Shown here piece after piece: positions 24,659 through 34,071 of a stretch of DNA of 64,000 nt; positions within the stretch are counted from its first letter, which is position 1; the number at the start of each line of letters is the position of its first letter. The notes beneath the pieces are model-generated. The model worked only from the letters and a program-made list of their open reading frames with translations, did not search any database and was not told the origin of the DNA. Both the position numbers and the translations under genes were made by a program. The stretch comes from Streptomyces sp. H39-S7 (GTDB taxonomy: Bacteria > Actinomycetota > Actinomycetes > Streptomycetales > Streptomycetaceae): the NCBI RefSeq assembly GCF_027158205.1, contig NZ_JAPVLU010000001.1, positions 300,720 to 364,719 of the forward strand. Reading direction: 5' to 3'.

Positions 24659-24997
24659 ATGTACAACCTCCTGTCTGCCGCTGCTGATCCCTCCCTGCAC
24701 ACGACCCTCGCCGCCGGAGCTGACGTCGTTTCCGGCGTGAAGCCGGACTGGGGTCCCTTCGGGAAGCTCGGGGGCACGGCGAAGGTGATCCTCGGTGTCA
24801 TTGCCGCCGTCGTCCTCGTCGTTGGTGCGGGCGCCTTCCTTGGCGGAGTCGGCAAGTCCAAGGGCTGGTTCGGCGAGGGCCACAGCACGATGGACAGCTC
24901 GCGCGGCAAGGGCATGATGGTGGGCGGCCTGACCTGCGTCTTCCTCGTGGCCTCCTTCGGCACCATCTTCGCCATCACGTACGGCATGGGTGTGTGA
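24659..24997 (+). CDS. Small two-helix membrane protein, VirB2/PrgI-position T4SS component
   Basis: Protein of 112 aa with two hydrophobic helices (about 44-62, VILGVIAAVVLVVGAGAFLGG, and about 87-105). A Gly-rich polar loop (GKSKGWFGEGHSTMDSSRGKG) separates them. Size and topology resemble VirB2-type subunits and the small membrane proteins at this place in actinobacterial T4SS operons, but sequence alone does not prove pilin function. It is 3 bp ahead of the next gene. Confidence 0.65.
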   Translation: MYNLLSAAADPSLHTTLAAGADVVSGVKPDWGPFGKLGGTAKVILGVIAAVVLVVGAGAFLGGVGKSKGWFGEGHSTMDSSRGKGMMVGGLTCVFLVASFGTIFAITYGMGV

Positions 24998-25000
24998 CCC

Positions 25001-26314
25001 ATGGCTTCCCGATCCCCACGGAGGAACGTTTCCTCCACGAAGTCCACCGGGGCACGCCGTTCGTCGGCCAAGCTCTGGAGCATCGCCGCCGGCGGTGCGG
25101 CCGTGGTCACCGCGGCCGGGGTGATTGTCAACATGGCCACGGCCAGCCCGTCCACCCCTGCTCCCTCCTCATCAGCTACCGCCCACTCAGCACCGCAGGC
25201 CAACGAAGACAGCGTGCGTGAACTGGACGGTGTCCCCGTGGGTTACCCGCAAACGCAGTCTGGCGCCAAGGCGGCGGCGGCCAACTACACCACGGTCAGC
25301 GGCAGTTATAAGTTCCTCACGAACAAGGACGCGAGGCACCGCGCTGTAGCGGTCATGGCGGCCAAGGGCACGGCCGAAGCGACAGCGAAGACGTCCGATC
25401 ACGCCTCCGCTGAGGCGGTCAGCTCCCTTCGGGGCGACACCTCCAAGGTCTCTGCCGAGAACGCCATCGCCCGTACAGGCGTTCTCTCGGCTCACGTCCT
25501 GGGCTTCGACGCTCGTGGGGCGATGGTGCGGCTGTGGACGACGACGGTTCGCGGCAGCGCGGCGGGGCACTCGACGCCCAAGACGGACTTCCAGTCGGTG
25601 ACGGTCACGCTCACCTGGGAGTCCAATGACTGGAAGCTCAAGGGAAGTTCGGCCACGAACGGCCTGGTCGCTCCCATCGACGTGCGGCAGGCGTCCAACG
25701 TCCCGGGTGACTTCTCCGGCTACGTTCCGACTGCTGCAGAAGACCCTGTCCTGAGCGGTTCGGCCAATCAGGACGGATTCCCGGCAGCGTATGGACGCGA
25801 TGAGCGCGGTGCCCGTGCCGCTGCCGTCAGCGCCACCATGCTCTACGGCGATCCCCGGTTCTTCGTCAAGGAGGACTGGCGGCACCGGATGCTGGCGGCT
25901 ACCGCCGCGTCCAACGTGCTGCACTCGGTCACCTCGGACACCGACTCGACGGCTCGCCTCGTCATGGAGAACCGAGGGGTCGGCGCCGATGGGAAGACCG
26001 CCGACGGAAGTGAGCTGATTACGCGGACGGCGCCGCTCGCCACCCGTTCGATCTCCTACTCCGACCAGGCCGCGAGCATCGAGCTGTGGACCGCGTCGGT
26101 GGGCGGAGTCGCTGGGAAGGACGAGACGCAGCGCCCGCAGGTCGCCTTCCTTCGGATGACCGTGGATCTGGTCTGGGAGGGCGGCACCTGGAAGACGACG
26201 GCCGTCACGCCTTCCGGACCGCTGGTGCCGTCGCCGCCGGCCATGCAGGAAGCGGACCCGGCCGACAGCTTCGCGGACGTAGGGGGTGCCAGCAATGCGC
26301 CTGCGACTGCGTGA
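25001..26314 (+). CDS. VirB8/TcpC-like conjugation protein with two NTF2-like domains
   Basis: Protein of 437 aa. A basic N-terminus and one transmembrane helix (about 28-48) lead to two related extracytoplasmic domains. The repeats contain AAAANYTTVSGSYKFLTNKDARHRAVAVM (about 89-117) and ARAAAVSATMLYGDPRF (about 270-286), each followed later by a VTLTWESNDWKLK- or MTVDLVWEGGTWKT-type strand. This tandem arrangement matches TcpC of clostridial plasmids and other Gram-positive VirB8-like proteins that join the channel. It overlaps the next gene by 20 bp. Confidence 0.8.
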   Translation: MASRSPRRNVSSTKSTGARRSSAKLWSIAAGGAAVVTAAGVIVNMATASPSTPAPSSSATAHSAPQANEDSVRELDGVPVGYPQTQSGAKAAAANYTTVSGSYKFLTNKDARHRAVAVMAAKGTAEATAKTSDHASAEAVSSLRGDTSKVSAENAIARTGVLSAHVLGFDARGAMVRLWTTTVRGSAAGHSTPKTDFQSVTVTLTWESNDWKLKGSSATNGLVAPIDVRQASNVPGDFSGYVPTAAEDPVLSGSANQDGFPAAYGRDERGARAAAVSATMLYGDPRFFVKEDWRHRMLAATAASNVLHSVTSDTDSTARLVMENRGVGADGKTADGSELITRTAPLATRSISYSDQAASIELWTASVGGVAGKDETQRPQVAFLRMTVDLVWEGGTWKTTAVTPSGPLVPSPPAMQEADPADSFADVGGASNAPATA

Positions 26315-27899
26315 TGATGCCCCCGGCCTGCTGACCATCGAGCGGGGAACCCCGGGCCGCTGGCGGCGCCGCCTCCAGGCGGTAGCCATGGTCAACGTGA
26401 TCATCGGGTTCGTGTTCGTGCCCTCGGCGGTGGCCAACCCCTTCTGCTACATCCCGATGGTGTGCGAGGCGAAGGCGGCGATCGACTTCGTCAAGGACCC
26501 GCTGGGCTTCTTGTTGCAGAAGCTCACCGAGGCGAACATCTGGTTCCTGCGCAAGATGCTGGAGCTGATCCAGAACACGACGAAGATCGACCTGACGTCG
26601 GCTGGCTTCCTGAAGCAGTACGCGATCATCTTTGCGGCCTCCAGCCTGCTGACTGTCGCCCTGTGGCTGATCGCCGTGGCCAAGCGTGCAGTCCGCGGAG
26701 TCGCCGTGACCACCGCGGTCTCCGAGGCGATCGGCTTCCTGCTCCTCCAGTTCGTGGTCAACGCGATGACGCCGGGCGCAATCGCTCTGCTGATGAAGGC
26801 CATTGACGAGGTAACGGCCATCTTCGAGCCCTACGCGACATCGAACTTCAAGCCGTTCCTGGAGAACATCCTCAAGGTCATGGCCATGAACCCCACCGAA
26901 GGTGTGGGTCAGCTGCTGGTCGTCAACCTCATCATGATGTGCGGCGCTGTGCTGATGTGGATCGAGCTGCTGATCCGCAGCGCGGCCATCTACGTGGCCG
27001 TGGCGCTCGGGCCCATCGTGAACGCCGGGCTCGTCGACCGCGACCTGTGGGGCAAGAGCAAAAAGTGGTTCGGCGCCCTCTTCGCCATCGGCCTGAGCAA
27101 GCCTGTGCTCTTCGCCCTGCTCGGCCTCGGCGGCGCGGTCCTCAGTGACACCTCGGGGAGCATGTCCGATGCGGTCTCCAAGACGCTGGTCGGCGCGCTG
27201 ATCCTGCTGCTGGCCGTTTTCGCGAGCGCCACGCTCTACAAGTGGGTGCCTGCCTTCGGCGATGAGATGGCCAGCCTCCACCACGACCGGAAGAGTGCCC
27301 AGTCCTCCGGGCCGGCCGCTGCGGTCGACGGTCCCGCCCAACACGCAAACCGCGCAATGGGTTCCCGGGTGCAGGAGTCCTTGGTCGGTGGCGGCGCGAA
27401 GAGCGCTGGCGGAACGGCTGCGGCCGGCCCGGTCGCCGCCGGGGTGGCTGTGGCCAAGGCCGGTGTCGACATGGCGAAGAACAAGGCCACCAGCTCCCCG
27501 GGCGCACAGGGCACCGATGCCGCAGGCGGCGGCAAGCCCGAACAGGCCGAAGGTCAGCAGGGCGGCGACGACACCGCTGGTACGTCCGGTGCACCGGACA
27601 CGGCTCGTCCCGGGGGAGCGACTTCCGACCCGGTCGTCAGCTCTCCTCCGGACCGGTCATCGGCCGGCGCCCACGCAGATGCCGGACGGCCGCAGGGAAC
27701 TGGTGGAGCACCGAGCACGGCACAGCCGCCCTCGCCACGGTCTCCTGGCCCGGGTACTTCGGGCCCGACGCCGTCCGCCTCCCCTTCCTCCGCATCAGGA
27801 ACCACCTCGGGCTCCGGGCCCTCCGTCACGCCCCCGCCGCCGTCGCGGCCGTCGGGCAACCAGGCACCCGGTCGTCCGACCCCCAGCAAGGATCAGTGA
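26295..27899 (+). CDS. VirB6/TrbL-like polytopic channel protein with low-complexity tail
   Basis: Protein of 534 aa. About seven hydrophobic helices span the first 320 residues, with MMCGAVLMWIELLIRSAAIYVAVALGPIVNAG resembling the conserved TrbL/VirB6 core. The last 200 residues are a Gly/Pro/Ser/Thr-rich disordered tail. Inner-membrane channel proteins of T4SS have this topology. ATG 26295 is preferred because AGGGGG lies about 9 nt upstream. It overlaps the VirB8-like gene by 20 bp and is 3 bp from the next one. Confidence 0.8.
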   Translation: MRLRLRDDAPGLLTIERGTPGRWRRRLQAVAMVNVIIGFVFVPSAVANPFCYIPMVCEAKAAIDFVKDPLGFLLQKLTEANIWFLRKMLELIQNTTKIDLTSAGFLKQYAIIFAASSLLTVALWLIAVAKRAVRGVAVTTAVSEAIGFLLLQFVVNAMTPGAIALLMKAIDEVTAIFEPYATSNFKPFLENILKVMAMNPTEGVGQLLVVNLIMMCGAVLMWIELLIRSAAIYVAVALGPIVNAGLVDRDLWGKSKKWFGALFAIGLSKPVLFALLGLGGAVLSDTSGSMSDAVSKTLVGALILLLAVFASATLYKWVPAFGDEMASLHHDRKSAQSSGPAAAVDGPAQHANRAMGSRVQESLVGGGAKSAGGTAAAGPVAAGVAVAKAGVDMAKNKATSSPGAQGTDAAGGGKPEQAEGQQGGDDTAGTSGAPDTARPGGATSDPVVSSPPDRSSAGAHADAGRPQGTGGAPSTAQPPSPRSPGPGTSGPTPSASPSSASGTTSGSGPSVTPPPPSRPSGNQAPGRPTPSKDQ

Positions 27900-27902
27900 C
27901 CC

Positions 27903-29429
27903 ATGTCGACTCGTACGTATCAGTTCGGAAAGCACCGCCCCACCGGGCTGGTGGGCCGTCGGGACCTCGGCGAACAGGTCGTCCTCGGCGGCGGTGCGGT
28001 CTCCGGCATCACCTTGGGCTACCTCTTCAACGGCGTGACGGCCCTCGCCGCGACCTTCCTCGTCCTGCCGATCCTGACCGCCCTGGTCATCGTGTACGCC
28101 CCGTACCGGCCCAAGGGCACGTCCCAGCGGCGCACGCTCTACCGCTGGTGGAGGATCAACCGCTACCACCGCCAGGCGATCCGCCGTACTGGTGGTGTGT
28201 GGGTGTCCCCGGCGGTCGAAGCCGGTGTGTGCCGCGACGGCACCCCGCCGGACGCTGCCCTGGCAGAGCCGGAGGGCATCGCGGGCATGACGTGGGTACC
28301 GGTCACGGTCCGCGGTCAGCAGGCCGTTGTGGTCCTCCAGCCGGAGGCCGGATGCGTCACGGCCACCCTGGAGATCGCCTCGCCCGGCCTGGGCGGCAAG
28401 GAAGTCGGGGAACAGGTCGTCGCCGTGGAGCGCTGGGGCGAGCTGCTGGATGCCTTCGGAAACGTCGAGGAGCACCCGGTGAAAAGGGTGCAGGTCCTCG
28501 CTCGGCAGATGAAGTCCGACCCCTACGCCCACCAGCGATACATCGCGCAGCGCGACGAATCGGCCGCGACAACGGCTGCGCCGCAGTGGCTGAAGGACTC
28601 CTACGACGTGCTGGCCAACGCCGTGTCCACCAGCGCGGAGGAGCACCGCTACTACATCACCATCCACGCGAACTTCACCCGCGACCTGGCGGCCGAGGGC
28701 GCCGCCCGCGGCACCGGTGACGAAGGGGTCGCCGCCGCCATGGCCGCGTACCTGGATGAGCTGTGGTCCCGCGCGGAGGACGCCGACCTCTCCGTGATCG
28801 CGCCCCTGGACGAAGGCCGGATGACTGCGTTCGTCCGCAACTCCTACGACCCGGACCATGCGATCTGGGACACCGACCTTCCGCAGGCGCACGCCTTCCC
28901 CCGCAATGTCGACGTCCGCGACGGGGCCCACGTCGCCACCCGCGCGGCAGGCTCCACCGACAGCTGGTACCACGCCACGGCCGCTGTCGTCGGATGGCCC
29001 ACCACCCCCGTCGGCCCCGACTTCCTGTCACCCCTGCTGATCGGGATGCCGGACGTGATTCGCACCATGTCGATCACGCAGCAGCTCGAACCCAACGACA
29101 AGGCCGTGGAACGGATGCTCGCGGAGGACACGAACAACCAGGCCGAGATGGACCGCGACCGTAAGCGTGGCAAGAACATCGACCCGCGCGATCAGATTGC
29201 CGCGAGCGCCACCGGATCACGGGGTATGGCCCTCGCCTCCTCCGGCGCGGCCGGCTCCGCCGTCGTCGGCTACATCACCATCTCCTCGCGCAGTGCCGAA
29301 GAGCTGGAACGCACGAAGCGCACCACCGCTTCCCGGGCCCGCAACGCACACCTGCGGATCGAATGGCTCGACCTCGAACATGCTCGCGCCTTCGCGACGA
29401 CGCTCCCCCTCGCCGGAGGCATCAAGTGA
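27903..29429 (+). CDS. SCO6880-like T4SS protein (PrgI-type helices plus VirB4 N-terminal-like domain)
   Basis: Protein of 508 aa. Two transmembrane helices near the N-terminus (about 26-62, GGGAVSGITLGYLFN..ATFLVLPILTALVIVYAPY) resemble PrgI-like subunits. The remaining soluble part resembles the N-terminal domain of VirB4-type ATPases but has no Walker A motif; the ATPase is the next gene. This split arrangement, known as the SCO6880 family in Streptomyces, is typical of actinobacterial T4SS operons. Its stop overlaps the GTG start of the ATPase gene by 4 bp. Confidence 0.85.
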   Translation: MSTRTYQFGKHRPTGLVGRRDLGEQVVLGGGAVSGITLGYLFNGVTALAATFLVLPILTALVIVYAPYRPKGTSQRRTLYRWWRINRYHRQAIRRTGGVWVSPAVEAGVCRDGTPPDAALAEPEGIAGMTWVPVTVRGQQAVVVLQPEAGCVTATLEIASPGLGGKEVGEQVVAVERWGELLDAFGNVEEHPVKRVQVLARQMKSDPYAHQRYIAQRDESAATTAAPQWLKDSYDVLANAVSTSAEEHRYYITIHANFTRDLAAEGAARGTGDEGVAAAMAAYLDELWSRAEDADLSVIAPLDEGRMTAFVRNSYDPDHAIWDTDLPQAHAFPRNVDVRDGAHVATRAAGSTDSWYHATAAVVGWPTTPVGPDFLSPLLIGMPDVIRTMSITQQLEPNDKAVERMLAEDTNNQAEMDRDRKRGKNIDPRDQIAASATGSRGMALASSGAAGSAVVGYITISSRSAEELERTKRTTASRARNAHLRIEWLDLEHARAFATTLPLAGGIK

Positions 29430-30862
29430 CTAACCTGCTCGACCTCGCCCCGCTGTCGCCGATGTACGAGACGGTGCGCCGTCCCCTCCACACCGAGACC
29501 ACCACCAGCCAAGCCCTGTACCTGCCCATCGCACCGCCGACCCTCGGCACCGCGGGCGCGATCATCGGCCGGGAGCTCTACTCCGGCAAGGCGTTCATCT
29601 ACTGCCCGTTCTCGGCGTTCGGCGACGGCCTGCCCGGCGGCAACATGATCGTGATGGGCGACACCGGCCGCGGGAAATCCGCCCTGACCAAGACGTACGC
29701 CGCGCGGCAGATCCGCCTCGGCCGTCAGGTGGTAGTGCTCGACACCAAGGAGCAGAAGGAGCGGGAGGAGGGGGAGTGGGCGGCGCTCGGCCGCTCGCTG
29801 ACCGGCAAGGCCCCGGTGAAGTTCTCTCCCGGCGGCGGACGCGGTGCCTCCTGTATCAACCCGATGGACCCCGCCATCGCAGGCAAGCGCCAGATCGAAC
29901 TAGTGCGGACGATCGTGGAACTCGGTCTCGGCAAACCCTTGGACGAGTTCGCCGGCTCCGCCCTGCGCCTCGCGATCCGCCGGGCCCACCAGCGGGCGGG
30001 CGAAGCCGACCGCACGCCGGTCCTGGCCGACGTGGCCGCCGCGCTCCGCTCGCCGGAAGAATCCGACGCCGCCGCCAAGCAGCGGACGCGGGACGAACTC
30101 CTCGGTGACGGTCTGGAAGCGTCCTACGTCCTGGACCGGCTCTGCGGGAGCGAGCAGGACGCGACCGGCGACCTCACCGGCATGCTCGACGGACCGACCA
30201 GCCTTGGCGTGGACCTTGACGCCGACATGATCGTCTTCGACCTGACCAAGGTCCCGTCTGGCGGCGTCGCCATGACCATCCTCGTCGCCGTCATCGGCGT
30301 CTTCCTCGAAGAAGTCTGGCTGCGACCGCTGTGCGAGTGCGGGACAGAACCGGGAAAGCACGAACGGATCGTGGTCGACGCGAACTCCGGCGCCTGGGAG
30401 CTGGGCCCGAACCGGGCGTCGGGCTGCCGCCGCTACACCCAGCGCAAGCGCATCCTCGTCTGCGAAGAGGCGTGGCACATTCTCGGAACACCCCAGCTGG
30501 CCAGCTTGTTGGAGAAGTTCCTCAAATTTGCCAGAGGCTACGGGTTGAGCTGCATCCTCATCGTTCACCACCTGTCGGACATCGATGACAGCCCGGAGAC
30601 GCAGGCGGCTCTGAAGATGGCCGACACCATCGTGATCTACAGCCAGAAGAAGGCCGAGGCGGAAGCGACGGTGGCCCGGCTGGGCCTGCCGTCCTGGACG
30701 GCGGAGCACATCATGCGCCTGCGGCGCGGGATCGCGCTGTGGAAGGTCGGGGAGGTCATCTACCCCGGCGTCCAACACCTCCTGGTCGAAGCCGAACAGC
30801 ATCTGTGCTTCTCCTCGGGTTCGATGACCGACCTCACCAGCACCTCCCCGGACGCCGCATGA
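29426..30862 (+). CDS. VirB4-like T4SS ATPase
   Basis: Conjugation ATPase of 478 aa. Walker A is GDTGRGKSAL (about 78-87) and Walker B is RILVCEEAWHILG (about 345-357), with the downstream SCILIVHHLSDI segment typical of VirB4/TraC ATPases. It provides energy for assembly and DNA transport at the inner face of the membrane. It starts at GTG 29426 in the stop of the previous gene, and a cysteine pair (CECGTEPGKHE..CRRY) lies before Walker B. The protein is shorter than full-length VirB4 because the N-terminal domain is in the preceding gene. Confidence 0.9.
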   Translation: MTNLLDLAPLSPMYETVRRPLHTETTTSQALYLPIAPPTLGTAGAIIGRELYSGKAFIYCPFSAFGDGLPGGNMIVMGDTGRGKSALTKTYAARQIRLGRQVVVLDTKEQKEREEGEWAALGRSLTGKAPVKFSPGGGRGASCINPMDPAIAGKRQIELVRTIVELGLGKPLDEFAGSALRLAIRRAHQRAGEADRTPVLADVAAALRSPEESDAAAKQRTRDELLGDGLEASYVLDRLCGSEQDATGDLTGMLDGPTSLGVDLDADMIVFDLTKVPSGGVAMTILVAVIGVFLEEVWLRPLCECGTEPGKHERIVVDANSGAWELGPNRASGCRRYTQRKRILVCEEAWHILGTPQLASLLEKFLKFARGYGLSCILIVHHLSDIDDSPETQAALKMADTIVIYSQKKAEAEATVARLGLPSWTAEHIMRLRRGIALWKVGEVIYPGVQHLLVEAEQHLCFSSGSMTDLTSTSPDAA

Positions 30863-31245
30863 GCAGCTACCGCCACCTCTCCGCCGCCGACACCTTCCAC
30901 GCAGGTTCGGAGCGCGCCTCAGCCATGGTCACCGCCACCGATGTGACCGCGCTCCTGGACGACGAGCATGCGGTGCGAGCGGAAATCGACCAGTTGCACG
31001 CGGACGCCCTCGAACTCGCCCGCCGTACGAAGGCTCTGGCCACCGCGCTGGATCACGGCGACTACTCCGCCGCCGGTGGCCGCGTCCGGACGGCCGTCTC
31101 GCACTTCTGGCGGGCGGCAGAAGACCTGCACAGCGCCTTCCACACAGCCCCGCCCCGGTGTGCCGGACCCGACGCATCCCTGTCCCGGCTCTGCGGCCGG
31201 CGGATGCGTTACCTCGCCGCCCGGGTCGCGGGAAGGCCCGAGTAG
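30859..31245 (+). CDS. Hypothetical T4SS operon protein, 128 aa
   Basis: Mostly helical protein with a coiled-coil-like region (about 33-70, LLDDEHAVRAEIDQLHADALELARRT). A Cys/Arg-rich C-terminus ends SLSRLCGRRMRYLAARVAG. No family recognised. It overlaps the VirB4-like gene by 4 bp and the next gene by 1 bp, so it is expressed with the channel and may be an adaptor. Confidence 0.55.
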   Translation: MSSYRHLSAADTFHAGSERASAMVTATDVTALLDDEHAVRAEIDQLHADALELARRTKALATALDHGDYSAAGGRVRTAVSHFWRAAEDLHSAFHTAPPRCAGPDASLSRLCGRRMRYLAARVAGRPE

Positions 31246-31508
31246 TGGAGTTCATGCCGAGCAATATCACTCTCGCCCTGTACGCCCTGACCGGCGTTTG
31301 CGCGGTGGCCCTGGTGACCGTCTGGTTCCTGACGAAGCAGGGCCGACGCAGTGCCGGTTTCGCGACAAAATCGCAGCTCAAACGCCAGATGTCGGCCAAG
31401 GCAGTCCTGAAGGCCACGGAGATCCGTCCGTCCCTTGCCCGCGGTGAAGACCACCTCGCCCCTACGTCAGCGGTGAGCCTCGCGAAGGACCGATCCGCCG
31501 GTTCCTGA
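31245..31508 (+). CDS. Small membrane protein, possible N-terminal partner of the coupling ATPase
   Basis: Protein of 87 aa with one transmembrane helix near the N-terminus (about 9-27, LALYALTGVCAVALVTVWFL) and a basic cytoplasmic tail. VirD4 coupling proteins normally carry their own N-terminal helices; the coupling protein in the next gene has none, so this gene may supply them in trans (inference). The GTG at 31245 overlaps the previous stop; ATG 31254 with GGAG 4 nt upstream is an alternative start. Confidence 0.6.
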   Translation: MEFMPSNITLALYALTGVCAVALVTVWFLTKQGRRSAGFATKSQLKRQMSAKAVLKATEIRPSLARGEDHLAPTSAVSLAKDRSAGS

Positions 31509-31542
31509 CCCGCCCCGCCCCTCACTCGTTTCGGAGTACGTC

Positions 31543-32991
31543 ATGCGCCGCACCCTCGATCCCAACGACTTCGGCTACTCGCTGGGGACTTCGCAACGCC
31601 CGAAGGGCGTCGAGTTGTGGTCCCGCGCCGACAAGGCATGCCGGGTCATCGGCCCCATGGGCAGCGGAAAAACGCTGCGTTTCTTCGCCCCGACCATCCG
31701 CAACTGGGCCGGGCCGGTCCTCGCCACCTCGACCAAACCAGACCTCGTGGAACTGACCCTCGATGCACGGCGGCGCGACGGCCGGCAGGTCGTGGCCTTC
31801 GACCCGCAGAACATCGCTCCCTCCCTCCCGAAGTTCCGGTGGACGCCGATTACCGGCGCGGCCGAGACGGAGGTCGCGATGATGCGCGCCAAGGCTTTCG
31901 TCGCCGGGTCTCGCACCCCCGGGTCGGCGGCACAGTCCAGCGAGGGCAGCGCCTTCTACAAGGGGCAGGCAGCCAAGATCCTCGCCGCGTTCTTCCACGC
32001 CGCCGCCCTCGACGGTGCCAACCTGGACTGGGTACTGAAGTGGGCCCGCAAGCTCACCGACCCCGCGCCTCTCGGCATCCTCAACGCCCACCCCGGCGCC
32101 GGCCCCGGCTGGGTGGACATGCTCCGCACGGCCACCACCGGCGACAGCCGCACAGTCGGCAACACCGCAAGCACCCTCGACGCGGCCCTTGAACCCCTCA
32201 TGCACGAGTCGGTGATCCGTGCTCTTCAGGGGAACGGGGAGAGCCCCACGGACTTCCACGAGTTCCTTGACGCAGAAGGCACCGTCTTCCTGCTCGGCAA
32301 AGACTCGGAGGTGAACAGCGTCGCGCCGCTGACCACGGCGATAGCCGAGGACCTGCTAGACCTTGCCGAGGCTCACGCCATCGCGTCCCCGGCAGGGCGG
32401 CTCGACCCTGCTCTGCTAGCTGCCCTGGACGAGGCTCCGAACATCGCGCCCATCCCGAGCTTGCGCCAACGCGTCGCCGACGGCCGGGGCCGAGGCATCA
32501 CGGTGATCTACGGCCTTCAGGGCTGGGCGTCAGCCCGCGCCCGCTTCGGTGAGGACACCGCGGCCGAGCTGGCGTCGTTCACCAACCACGTCGTGGTCTT
32601 CGGCGGAGCCAAGGACCCGGCCTTCCTCAAGGACATGTCCGACCTGTGCGGTCAGGTCGAGCGGGAGCGCACCACGAAGACCACGAGTGGAGGCGAACGC
32701 GGCGGTCACTCGACCGCCACACACATGGCCCTGGAGCCCGTTCTGCGCGGGGACGAGATCAGGTCCCTGTCCGAAGGCCACGCCCTGGTGCTCGCGGACA
32801 ACCTCCCACCCGTCGTCACACGACTCGACGGCATGTGGACCTGGGACTCGTGGGCCGAGATCGAGGGTCACGTCCGCGAGCTGCGCGCCGCGAACGAGGC
32901 AGAGCGTTCCCGGCAGGCAGCGGCGAAGAAGAACCGGGCCGAATCCCACGCCACCGCCTGGGCCGGCCGAAGGGAAGCGGCTGCCGCATGA
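31543..32991 (+). CDS. VirD4/TraG-like type IV coupling ATPase
   Basis: Coupling protein of 482 aa that would deliver the relaxosome to the channel. Walker A is GPMGSGKT (about 37-44) and Walker B is LLAALDEAPNIAPIPSL (about 285-301). The motif ITVIYGLQGWASARARFG and the TNHVVVFGGAKDPAFLKDMS segment are typical of VirD4/TraG proteins. There is no N-terminal transmembrane helix, which may be provided by the 87-aa protein upstream. The neighbouring genes overlap by 4 bp downstream. Confidence 0.9.
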   Translation: MRRTLDPNDFGYSLGTSQRPKGVELWSRADKACRVIGPMGSGKTLRFFAPTIRNWAGPVLATSTKPDLVELTLDARRRDGRQVVAFDPQNIAPSLPKFRWTPITGAAETEVAMMRAKAFVAGSRTPGSAAQSSEGSAFYKGQAAKILAAFFHAAALDGANLDWVLKWARKLTDPAPLGILNAHPGAGPGWVDMLRTATTGDSRTVGNTASTLDAALEPLMHESVIRALQGNGESPTDFHEFLDAEGTVFLLGKDSEVNSVAPLTTAIAEDLLDLAEAHAIASPAGRLDPALLAALDEAPNIAPIPSLRQRVADGRGRGITVIYGLQGWASARARFGEDTAAELASFTNHVVVFGGAKDPAFLKDMSDLCGQVERERTTKTTSGGERGGHSTATHMALEPVLRGDEIRSLSEGHALVLADNLPPVVTRLDGMWTWDSWAEIEGHVRELRAANEAERSRQAAAKKNRAESHATAWAGRREAAAA

Positions 32992-33503
32992 CGAATCCGC
33001 TCGCACACTTCACCCCCTTCCCCGAACCGCCCGCGCTGATCTTGGAGTACATCGCGGAGCGAAGCGCGGAGGAGTCCGTAGTCGACGGCCCCTCGCCGTG
33101 GGACCTCGGAGCACTGTCCGCGGAATTGCTCGCGCCGATGCCCACGTGGCTCGACTCGGTGTGCCGCTGGCTGAACTGGACACACGCCTGGCAGCCACAG
33201 GACGTGATCCCACCCTGCTGGAAGAAGCACGAGGGTCTGGGATACGAGATCGCAGCCTTGGCCTTCGCCAGAAGGGACGCGTATGCGGACGCGGGTTCCT
33301 CCGTGATCTGGCACGAGCAGTACGACCGGTTCGTGAACCGGATGAACAAGGCGCTCGGCAAGGCCGGGGACGAGTGCCGAGTCGGACGCCATGAGGAGCG
33401 TCCGGCGCGCTTCCAGCTCGCAGCCTGGCCCGCGCAACCTGAAGGGGACGCCGAAGACCAGCAGTCGCCCGAGTCCGAGCGCATCGAGGAGATGGCGGGA
33501 TGA
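32988..33503 (+). CDS. DUF4913-like hypothetical protein
   Basis: Protein of 171 aa. The central part (about 45-120; RWLNWTHAWQP..ALAFARRDAY..SSVIWHEQYDRFVNRMNKAL) resembles the tryptophan-rich DUF4913 domain common in actinobacterial plasmids and ICEs. The assignment is tentative. ATG 32988 overlaps the coupling protein stop by 4 bp, and the stop overlaps the next gene, so it belongs to the transfer operon. Function unknown. Confidence 0.55.
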   Translation: MTNPLAHFTPFPEPPALILEYIAERSAEESVVDGPSPWDLGALSAELLAPMPTWLDSVCRWLNWTHAWQPQDVIPPCWKKHEGLGYEIAALAFARRDAYADAGSSVIWHEQYDRFVNRMNKALGKAGDECRVGRHEERPARFQLAAWPAQPEGDAEDQQSPESERIEEMAG

Positions 33504-33934
33504 TGAGGAACCCCGACATGGTCTTCTCGACGGACCCCCGCCACGGGTTGGTGGCGCGAAGTGGCTGGGAACAGGAAGAAGCACGGGCTGTGCTCCACGA
33601 TCTCGGCTGGGAGTGGCGGGAGGAGTTGCACGCGCTCGTATCGCCGGACGACATGCCGGACCTCGACGCCGGAGTTCAGGCGGTGGAGGAGCTGCACTTC
33701 CACGGGCATCGGGCGGGATACGCGGTTGGGCCGTACGGCACCATGCGACTGACCCTAGAACACGCGGAGCAGGTGTTCACGAAGGCCGCTGCGCGGGAGA
33801 CCTCCGAGCCTCGGCCAGACACAGCCCATGGCAATCACGCCAACACGACGAAGCGGTGCCAATCGGCTTACAGCCAAGTGGCCGCTGAGGTTGAACCGGT
33901 CACGCCGGAGGCGCCAGACTCCCCCTCGGTCTAG
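33500..33934 (+). CDS. Hypothetical protein, 144 aa, end of the transfer operon
   Basis: Short soluble domain (about 1-95) with STDPRHGLVARSGWEQEEARAVL at the N-terminus and a Thr/Pro-rich tail. No family recognised. The start ATGATG lies within the previous stop. A perfect 17-bp hairpin follows at 33960. Confidence 0.5.
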   Translation: MMRNPDMVFSTDPRHGLVARSGWEQEEARAVLHDLGWEWREELHALVSPDDMPDLDAGVQAVEELHFHGHRAGYAVGPYGTMRLTLEHAEQVFTKAAARETSEPRPDTAHGNHANTTKRCQSAYSQVAAEVEPVTPEAPDSPSV

Positions 33935-33959
33935 AGCGACTTCGTCAGACGACCACCAT

Positions 33960-34003
33960 CACGACAGCGTTCGAGGACGCACGGCTCCTCGAACGCTGTC
34001 GTG
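33960..34003 (+). terminator. Terminator of the T4SS operon
   Basis: Perfect 17-bp inverted repeat (33960-33976 with 33987-34003) with a 10-nt loop, followed by CTTCTGTCC. It ends the plus-strand operon from 23018. The minus-strand genes beyond it converge on it. Confidence 0.85.
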
Positions 34004-34071
34004 CTTCTGTCCGACTTCGGCGGTCTACCCTGGCGCCGGACCGGAGCCGGGGCCCGGCGGGGCGAGATCCC

